A stretch of DNA of 5,665 bases, taken from an uncultured Agitococcus sp. (GTDB lineage Bacteria > Pseudomonadota > Gammaproteobacteria > Pseudomonadales > Moraxellaceae). This document shows, piece by piece, positions 3,301 through 5,665 of this stretch (positions within the stretch are counted from its first letter, which is position 1; each line of letters begins with the position of its first letter). The position numbers were made by a program, and so were the translations under genes. The notes under the pieces were generated by a model. That model saw only the letters and a list, made by a program, of their open reading frames with translations. It did no database searches and was not told where the DNA came from. The stretch spans positions 1-5,665 of the forward strand of contig NZ_CALETI010000055.1 in NCBI RefSeq assembly GCF_937920075.1, given 5' to 3'.

Positions 3301-5659
3301 TTGCTGTTTTTCGAGTGTTGGTGTAGGTACAAGTAATGGCTGAATCAGCGGTATTAATGGTTAAACCATCCGCCAAGTTTGTATCGGTTGCACCTGTACA
3401 CGCTAAGTTTGCGTTATAGTTGCTGGCACTACCTGTGGAAAATGGCTCAGTGAACGTTAAAGTATCACCCACATAAACCGCTGTTGCAGTGCTTGTATCC
3501 GTTTCATTCGCTGTATTAGCCACTGAAGCAAAAGATGGATTAACCGAACCCCCTGCGGTGGTGATCGTCACTGCATCATTCACTTGGGCATTGACCCACG
3601 TTTTACGCAAGGTTAATTGTGCTGTTTTACGGTTGGTAAACGAACAACGAATATCTGCGCCATAGACCAAATTTGCACTTGGAATGGTTAAAGTGCTGCC
3701 AGCCAATGAGCCAAAAGTACCCGTACCATTTGTCGTTAATGTTCCATTAGCATCGGTACAACTGGCCGATGCCAATTGCCAACCACTTGGTACTGTTTCT
3801 TGAATTTGCACATTACTTGCCAAACTGGTGACATTCATCGCCGTCGAACTGACTGCTGTTCCTGCAGTGGCTGTTGTTAAATTCGTTGATGCCGATGCTA
3901 AGTTTGTATTGGTAAAGCTAAAGCTGCCAGTACCTCCATTAGTGGTTTTACTAATGGTCACGGTAGGATGCTTAGGTAAACACCAAGCATATTGATTAAA
4001 GGCAATTAATTGTTGTGTCGATGTACCAGAGGCATGTGCTGCATAAAACTGTGTACTGGCACTGGTGATCCCATTCAAGTTATAGGCAAAATACAAATTA
4101 CAGTTGGCATCATTAGCACCACAGTCAGCAGAAGTAGTTGCTGTAGTGGTATTCCCCGAAATGGTTTCATTTGTCCCATTTTGAGCAGTAATTGTTGTTG
4201 GATTTCCTGCACTCGATGTTGAAATCGTTCTGTCTCTAAAATTAAAACCACCACTATTATAATAATCACTGTCATAAATGGAGTAACTTAACTTATTAAT
4301 GGCACGACTTGGTGCAAGCCCCAAAGTAGCAATTAAAGTATTACTGGCTAAACCACCATTACTAGAAATCGTTAATGAGTTAGCCACATTACCATAGGTG
4401 CGTAATGAAGGATCACCCGACATCGCGGTGACTGCTTGGGTATTGGTAAACGTTACCGTGACATTATTAGGTGCAGTACCCACCACAAAGCTTTTACTGC
4501 TTGTACCACTTGGCCATGTATTAGTGGCATTAAATTCAAAGGTTTGGCCAATTTCAGCCGCATTACAAGCAATTTGTGAGGGGAACGAGCCACCTGACGA
4601 ACTGCTTGCTGTATTAGTAAAGGTACAACTGATATTAGCCCCTGCTGCGGTTGCCGCCGTATTTAAGGTGACTGTACCTGCACTCAGGTTATTAGTTGCT
4701 GTACCACCAGAGCCTAAGCCACTACACGCAATATTGGTTAAAGTATAGTTACTGGGGATTGTTTCAGTAATCACTGTTGATGTTGTAAATGCCGCACTGG
4801 TTAAGGTTTTAGTCGTGCCTGTAACGCCCACGCCCGAAGTACTGGTGGCAATAGAATCTGAGCCAAAACCGTTTGTGCCACTAAAACTAAAAATACCATT
4901 ATTATCAACACTAACTTTTGTTAGCGTAATCGTCGGTAATTTGTTATTTGTAAAGGTACACGTATAGTCTTGCCCTGCGGTGACACTTGCTGCAGGAATC
5001 GTGTAGGTACTGCCAGCCAAACTCCCCACCGTTGTGCCACCTGAATTGGTACAAGTTGCTCCAGCCAAACTCCATCCAGAGGGTAAAGAGTTTTCATTAA
5101 TCGTAAGATCAACGCCTGTAGCACTGACGGTATAGGCTTGTGTGCCTGCTGTGCCTGTATCACCATCAACTTGCTCTGTAGCACCTGCGGTACTGGTGGT
5201 AATTGTGCCCGTTGTTTGCACGGTATTTGTTAAAGCAAAACCAAAAGTACCTGTGCCACCATTAGAGGTTTTACGCAAATTTAAGGTGGTTGGCGCAATA
5301 ATGTTAATACTTTCTGGTACTGCATTTTGCGCTAAGGTATCTAAGGCTGCCGTACTACAAGAGCTACTACCAATACCTGCTAATTGGCCATAACCCCCTT
5401 GTCCATCTTCTGAATTTCCACCATTGGTATTACGGTTAGAAATACGTGCTTTAATTACATAATAACGATAATCCTTTCCTACTATCTCTATACTGCTTTC
5501 AGATACCGAATATATTACAGCAGTGCCTTCTTTAATAACATAATAGGCACCGTTTTCTTTTGTTCCGAATGACAGCTTAACTGTTTTACCCTCATTTTTT
5601 ATAGATATTGTATATGAAGGTGTAAATAATCCATACTTTTTTAAAGAAGCCTCGGACAT
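11..5659 (-). CDS. Giant modular surface protein: prealbumin-like repeats, SdrD-B-like and DUF11 domains (start possibly outside window)
   Basis: One uninterrupted frame of 1882 codons ends in TAA at 11-13. Domain order: N-terminal cap 1-76, Gly/Ser hinge 77-125, prealbumin-like repeats R1 (126-238) and R2 (242-349), unique module U1 (351-564), R3 (565-676), R4-R6 (681-1009), DUF11-like domain (1011-1126), unique module U2 (1127-1295), R7 (1297-1400), R8 (1404-1508), SdrD-B-like domain (1514-1633), and two DUF11-type domains (1634-1759, 1760-1882). Such proteins are normally exported and act as adhesins or surface-layer/fibre components; the specific ligand cannot be told from sequence. No LPXTG motif, C-terminal membrane segment, autotransporter barrel or RTX nonapeptides are seen. 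The ATG at 5659 is only the first one inside the window: the codons before it (ACA GAT) contain no stop, no ribosome binding site can be judged, and no signal peptide follows it, so the gene may begin further upstream. The coding frame is secure; the start is not. Confidence 0.93.
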   Translation of the reverse strand: MSEASLKKYGLFTPSYTISIKNEGKTVKLSFGTKENGAYYVIKEGTAVIYSVSESSIEIVGKDYRYYVIKARISNRNTNGGNSEDGQGGYGQLAGIGSSSCSTAALDTLAQNAVPESINIIAPTTLNLRKTSNGGTGTFGFALTNTVQTTGTITTSTAGATEQVDGDTGTAGTQAYTVSATGVDLTINENSLPSGWSLAGATCTNSGGTTVGSLAGSTYTIPAASVTAGQDYTCTFTNNKLPTITLTKVSVDNNGIFSFSGTNGFGSDSIATSTSGVGVTGTTKTLTSAAFTTSTVITETIPSNYTLTNIACSGLGSGGTATNNLSAGTVTLNTAATAAGANISCTFTNTASSSSGGSFPSQIACNAAEIGQTFEFNATNTWPSGTSSKSFVVGTAPNNVTVTFTNTQAVTAMSGDPSLRTYGNVANSLTISSNGGLASNTLIATLGLAPSRAINKLSYSIYDSDYYNSGGFNFRDRTISTSSAGNPTTITAQNGTNETISGNTTTATTSADCGANDANCNLYFAYNLNGITSASTQFYAAHASGTSTQQLIAFNQYAWCLPKHPTVTISKTTNGGTGSFSFTNTNLASASTNLTTATAGTAVSSTAMNVTSLASNVQIQETVPSGWQLASASCTDANGTLTTNGTGTFGSLAGSTLTIPSANLVYGADIRCSFTNRKTAQLTLRKTWVNAQVNDAVTITTAGGSVNPSFASVANTANETDTSTATAVYVGDTLTFTEPFSTGSASNYNANLACTGATDTNLADGLTINTADSAITCTYTNTRKTATFRLAKAWGANSISGNVANIGATTGLTNNTTAFTSTASTNTTGTSVTVYAGETVTLPAETMSTGTLSNYNTVLSCTADAGATANTLSGTNGQVSNTLLIGAGDEGKAIVCTYTNTRIAQNLTLVKQWTNAATGHTATVTTTGGTNNSTFNATAPSTGLTGTTVTVYAGDVVTLPVETFGGGASVSDYNSTVACTGGSTLVSGAVGRSVTISNSTTATTCTYSNTGLSDMVPTLTYMPNTGIVGSPYYGKFTCTNNGIAPATAGATCAISLPAGLSATCSPTVPTAGTIAVGASINCTVTGTPTTSGSGTLVLTTGATNDSNGGTTTGGNNQVSQAITIVDSTTAPTCSPGSTTNLLSSAGTELYFSDNTATPITNNFGLIASPATYVRTGSNFVVKGDWRWRNTNPAAGSPAMTYQLIVNGTVYAQLVGTPSGQEVGTLTALNGATLDGGLSTMQLYDFSVSGLAALPVGVTLPSTVTSISTLSMSFVSSTTPADDAGLAPTVLNACALPKLTLSKVSQGGVGAFAFTGNNGFSNETITTTVAGTSVAGTTQTLSAVSTPTTITETIPSGYNVTDISCTGLGSGNATPNLVAGSVAISDSALVYGANIACTYTNTKLPTITISKISQGGTGTFSFTGTNGFASQNITTSSAGVAVAGATQTLSAAATATTITETIPSGYTVTDISCTGLGAGSATPNLVGGSVSLNAAATAAGANISCTFTNTLNTGYTITGKVFYDNGKNAATPHNGIQEVDEQGIGNALVRLTNCSSTVYQTTVTDGSGGYTLSIPNSLSAGTTLCVEEYQQPANLVSVSGNVGTTGGSYTLATDKVQFILAASTNYTGVNFGDVVQSQLTGTGNQTIPAGTTASYGHQFIAGTEGSVTFSTAQAPTPLLAWTSLVYLDANCNALLDGGDTQITSAINVVADQVVCLVQKVVSPSTATNGSQNISTIGASFVYTAPSAIVANFSQPDTTIIMDSGLVLVKKVREVSSCPSTGADTNLFTTNNQALPNAFIEYQIVYSNPSANVVSNIVINDMTPSFTTFRSASCRTTPSSVLCSVASSPSVGGVGSLQWHLTDNPVGLGSGQSGEVRFCVRVDQ
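383..760 (-). other. DUF11-type domain with EF-hand-like loop, residues 1634-1759
   Basis: The segment TGTGNQTIPAGTTASYGHQF is followed by LVYLDANCNALLDGGD and then VVCLVQKVVSP, the pattern seen in DUF11-containing proteobacterial surface proteins. The loop from Asp1687 to Asp1698 (DxNxNxxxDGGD) resembles a calcium-binding EF-hand loop, lying at about 566-601 in the DNA. Cys1690 within the loop and Cys1714 are the only cysteines and could pair. Assignment to DUF11 is from pattern memory and fairly confident as to neighbourhood, less so as to exact boundaries. Confidence 0.65.
761..1120 (-). other. SdrD-B / Cna-B-like domain with putative calcium motif, residues 1514-1633
   Basis: The domain starts YTITGKVFYDNGKN, then HNGIQEVDEQGIGNALVRL, the typical opening of SdrD-B-like domains, in which the Asp/Asn/Glu residues bind calcium in characterised staphylococcal proteins. 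Here the candidates are Asp1523, Asn1524, Asn1533, Asp1539 and Glu1540. TTVTDGSGGYTLSIP is the usual turn-and-strand of this fold, and TGVNFGDV is the usual closing strand. Cys1553 and Cys1584 probably pair. It sits between the repeat array and the C-terminal DUF11 pair, the common place for such a domain in DUF11 proteins. Confidence 0.8.
1134..1189. repeat. Near-identical 56-bp DNA block, copy 1 (tail of R8)
   Basis: This block matches 4611-4666 in the same orientation at 51 of 56 positions by my hand alignment; the first 20 bases are identical. It encodes the shared tail of R8 and R2, ending in the CTFTN strand. The two copies lie about 3.5 kb apart within the gene. Confidence 0.85.
1136..1450 (-). 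repeat. Prealbumin-like repeat R8 (subtype A2), residues 1404-1508
   Basis: The repeat begins PTITISKISQGGTGTFSFTGTN and ends CTFTN. It carries Lys1410, Glu1459, Asn1508 and the pair Cys1472/Cys1504. The body resembles R7 and the tail AATAAGANISCTFTNT matches R2 exactly. The joint before it (TKLPTITISK) is almost the same as the R1-R2 joint (NKLPTITLTK). It is the last repeat before the SdrD-B-like domain. Confidence 0.84.
1460..1771 (-). repeat. Prealbumin-like repeat R7 (subtype A2), residues 1297-1400
   Basis: The repeat begins KLTLSKVSQGGVGAFAFTGN and ends CTYTN. It carries Lys1302, Glu1351 (in TITETIPSGY), Asn1400 and the pair Cys1364/Cys1396. It is the closest relative of R8: they share SQGG, TQTLSA, TTITETIPSGY and VTDISCTGLG, and ATPNLV. 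Its last strands (ALVYGANIAC) differ from R8 and match R3 instead, which suggests a mosaic. Confidence 0.83.
1775..2281 (-). other. Unique cysteine-bracketed beta module U2, residues 1127-1295
   Basis: This is a non-repeat block that starts near Cys1133 (APTCSPGS) and ends with Cys1293 (NACALPK), its only two cysteines, which probably pair. Its interior alternates short hydrophobic strands and polar loops, including the basic-aromatic patch VKGDWRWRN at 1181-1189, NGTVYAQLVG and MQLYDFSVSG. Two tryptophans and several Tyr/Phe set it apart from the aromatic-poor repeats. As with U1, the last cysteine is followed by LPK and then a prealbumin-like repeat. It is a second candidate head domain; I recognise no named family. 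Confidence 0.55.
2282..2629 (-). other. DUF11-like Ig-type domain, residues 1011-1126
   Basis: The stretch contains KFTCTNNGIAPATAGATC, LPAGLSATCSP and VGASINCTVTGTP, the alternating pattern of DUF11-type extracellular beta domains (a CTN-G edge strand, a LPAG loop, then a VGASxxCTV strand). Four cysteines, Cys1038, Cys1052, Cys1064 and Cys1082, could form two disulfides. The end, TTTGGNNQVSQAITIVD, is a Gly/Asn-rich turn and last strand before U2. Family assignment rests on remembered pattern only; it could also be a related Ig-like domain. Confidence 0.6.
2633..2947 (-). repeat. Prealbumin-like repeat R6 (subtype B), residues 905-1009
   Basis: The repeat begins QNLTLVKQWTN (Lys911, Trp913). 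It has TVTVYAGDVVTLPVET with Glu962, VSDYNSTVACTGG with Cys979, and ends CTYSN with Cys1005 and Asn1009. The motif VTVYAG(E/D)xVTLPxET is nearly the same in R5, so R5 and R6 look like the most recent duplication in this trio. It abuts the DUF11-like domain with almost no linker. Confidence 0.8.
2960..3307 (-). repeat. Prealbumin-like repeat R5 (subtype B), residues 785-900
   Basis: The repeat begins TATFRLAKAWG (Lys792, Trp794). It then has SVTVYAGETVTLPAET with Glu845, LSNYNTVLSCT with Cys861, and ends CTYTN with Cys896 and Asn900. At about 116 residues it is the longest repeat, the extra length lying between the two cysteines. The link to R4 is NTRK and the link to R6 is TRIA, nearly the same hinge, as expected for tandem duplication. 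Confidence 0.8.
3317..3619 (-). repeat. Prealbumin-like repeat R4 (subtype B), residues 681-781
   Basis: This is the first of three tandem repeats of a second subtype. It begins QLTLRKTWVN, with Lys686 followed by the subtype's Trp688. The middle strand is YVGDTLTFTEPF with Glu738, then SNYNANLACTG with Cys754, and the end is CTYTN with Cys777 and Asn781. The Glu-to-Cys spacing is 16, against 13-14 in subtype A. At about 101 residues it is the shortest repeat. It is the most divergent of the three at the Glu motif, where TEPF replaces LPxET. Confidence 0.78.
3632..3967 (-). repeat. Prealbumin-like repeat R3 (subtype A1), residues 565-676
   Basis: The repeat begins PTVTISKTTNGGTGSFSFTNTN and ends CSFTN. 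It carries Lys571, Glu621 (in QIQETVPSGW), Asn676 and the pair Cys634/Cys672. Subtype A1 is shared with R1 (PSGW, GSLAGSTLTIP). Its final strands read NLVYGADIRC, very like ALVYGANIAC in R7, although R7 is otherwise subtype A2. It follows directly on U1, whose last cysteine is 5 residues before it, and RKTAQ links it to R4. Confidence 0.82.
3968..4609 (-). other. Unique cysteine-bracketed beta module U1, residues 351-564
   Basis: After a Ser/Gly hinge (ASSSSGGS) comes a non-repeat block of about 205 residues that begins near Cys365 (IACNAAEIG) and ends near Cys560 (QYAWCLPK). A second pair, Cys513 and Cys520, flanks an Asp/Asn-rich loop (DCGANDANC). The centre holds LSYSIYDSDYY followed by FNFRDR, an aromatic-Asp-x-Asp pattern that recalls beta-sandwich modules of bacterial surface proteins and could bind a metal; this resemblance is my inference. 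Aromatic residues are more frequent than in the repeats. It interrupts the repeat array, so it is a candidate ligand-binding head. I cannot assign a named family. Confidence 0.55.
4611..4666. repeat. Near-identical 56-bp DNA block, copy 2 (tail of R2)
   Basis: This is the partner of 1134-1189. The five mismatches are at offsets 21, 30, 45, 48 and 50 of the block. Recombination between the copies would preserve the reading frame, because both lie at the same place in their repeat, and would remove R3 to R8 with U1 and U2. Confidence 0.85.
4613..4936 (-). repeat. Prealbumin-like repeat R2 (subtype A2), residues 242-349
   Basis: The repeat begins PTITLTKVS and ends CTFTN. It carries Lys248, Glu299 (in ITETIPSNY), Asn349 and the cysteine pair Cys312/Cys345. 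The usual NGGTGTFSF turn is replaced by VDNNGIFSF. It aligns closely with R7 and R8 through ITETIPSxY, the xCxGLGxG loop and the shared tail AATAAGANISCTFTNT, which is identical in R8. It is joined to R1 by the short linker NKL, so the two repeats are in close tandem. Confidence 0.82.
4946..5284 (-). repeat. Prealbumin-like repeat R1 (subtype A1), residues 126-238
   Basis: The repeat opens with LNLRKTSNGGTGTFGF and closes with CTFTN, the hallmark edges of these Ig/transthyretin-like domains. Candidate crosslink residues are Lys130, Glu189 (in INENSLPSGW) and Asn238. The cysteine pair is Cys203 and Cys234. The PSGW motif and the later GSLAGSTYTIP segment are shared with R3 (GSLAGSTLTIP), so R1 and R3 form one subtype. 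A 44-residue stretch before Glu189 is longer and richer in Thr/Gly than in R2, R7 and R8. Confidence 0.8.
5285..5431 (-). other. Gly/Ser/Asn-rich hinge, residues 77-125
   Basis: The segment starts with a Gly/Asn-rich run (NTNGGNSEDGQGGYGQ) and passes through GIGSSSC to an Ala/Ile-rich stretch before the first repeat. It marks the point where the Lys/Tyr-rich cap gives way to the Thr/Ser/Gly-rich stalk. Cys101 has no obvious partner inside the hinge or the cap, unlike the paired cysteines of the stalk. It is most simply a flexible linker; part of 101-125 might instead be the first strand of R1. Confidence 0.5.
5432..5659 (-). other. N-terminal cap, residues 1-76, of unlike composition
   Basis: I do not recognise this segment. 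It has 9 Lys and 8 Tyr in 76 residues, whereas the other 1806 residues contain only about 26 Lys. The DNA is AT-rich: I count 66 G/C in the 205 bases from 5461 to 5665 (32%). No hydrophobic stretch of signal-peptide length is present. The pentapeptide YYVIK occurs twice, at residues 39-43 and 66-70, each in a beta-like context, which hints at a short internal duplication or two equivalent strands. It could be a small beta domain lying after an unseen signal peptide, an exchanged N-terminal cassette, or the product of a join or frameshift near the window edge. Confidence 0.6.
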
Positions 5660-5665
5660 ATCTGT

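Noticed and set aside
4075..4275. Minus-strand Ile/Val-rich open frame, candidate membrane peptide
   Set aside because: Out-of-phase reading of Asn/Thr/Ser codons inside U1; the main frame is continuous through it.
4398..4748. Plus-strand open frame of 116 codons
   Set aside because: It lies wholly antisense to R2 and U1. Its Val/Leu/Ala/Pro-rich translation is what the reverse complement of Thr/Asn/Ser/Gly codons gives; no domain is recognisable.
4921..5184. Minus-strand open frame of 87 codons in another phase
   Set aside because: Gln/Leu-rich shadow of the R1/R2 coding region; the main frame shows clear conserved domain motifs there.
1136..5284. Regular repeats as a CRISPR or satellite array
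   Set aside because: The units are 101-116 codons, diverged at DNA level and conserved at protein motifs, so they are protein-domain repeats.
11..5659. Gram-positive sortase-anchored MSCRAMM
   Set aside because: SdrD-B and CnaB-like domains suggest it, but there is no LPXTG motif or C-terminal membrane tail, and the many paired cysteines fit a Gram-negative exported protein better.
5660..5665. Ribosome binding site or promoter for the ATG at 5659
   Set aside because: Only six bases (ACAGAT on the coding strand) are available and they do not resemble a Shine-Dalgarno sequence.

Overview
The window is almost entirely one gene on the minus strand. A single open frame of 1882 codons runs from an ATG at 5659 down to a TAA at 11-13, leaving 10 bases downstream and 6 bases upstream. 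It encodes a very long, Thr/Ser/Gly/Ala-rich, lysine-poor, all-beta modular surface or secreted protein of the kind usually annotated as a DUF11 / prealbumin-like-fold (SpaA/CnaB-like) adhesin. No RNA gene, mobile element, CRISPR array, promoter or terminator can be supported, because there is essentially no intergenic DNA to hold one.

Layout in protein order (right to left on the + strand): a Lys/Tyr/Ile-rich N-terminal cap of about 76 residues that differs sharply in composition; a Gly/Ser hinge; two prealbumin-like repeats (R1, R2); a unique cysteine-bracketed beta module (U1); one repeat (R3); three repeats of a second subfamily (R4-R6); a DUF11-like Ig-type domain; a second unique cysteine-bracketed module (U2); two more repeats (R7, R8); an SdrD-B/Cna-B-like domain with a putative calcium motif; and two C-terminal DUF11-type domains, the first with an EF-hand-like Asp/Asn loop. 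This reads as a long stalk of stabilised repeats displaying two possible binding heads.

The most interesting signal is that all eight repeats keep a Lys (first strand), a Glu (middle) and an Asn (last strand) in the places used by self-crosslinking CnaB/SpaA pilin domains, and each also carries two cysteines at regular positions, one of them exactly four residues before that Asn (C-[TS]-[FY]-[TS]-N). Lysine is otherwise very rare after residue 76. This suggests a stalk in which every repeat could hold both an isopeptide and a disulfide. That is inference from sequence pattern.

Organism: probably a Gram-negative gammaproteobacterium of moderate-to-low GC, perhaps Moraxellaceae-like (low confidence). 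The reasons are the DUF11 + prealbumin + SdrD-B combination with a DUF11 C-terminus, the absence of an LPXTG sorting signal, abundant paired cysteines that fit an oxidising periplasm, and mid-40s GC in sampled stretches. The true start and the export signal are unresolved: the frame is still open at the window edge and no signal peptide is visible.
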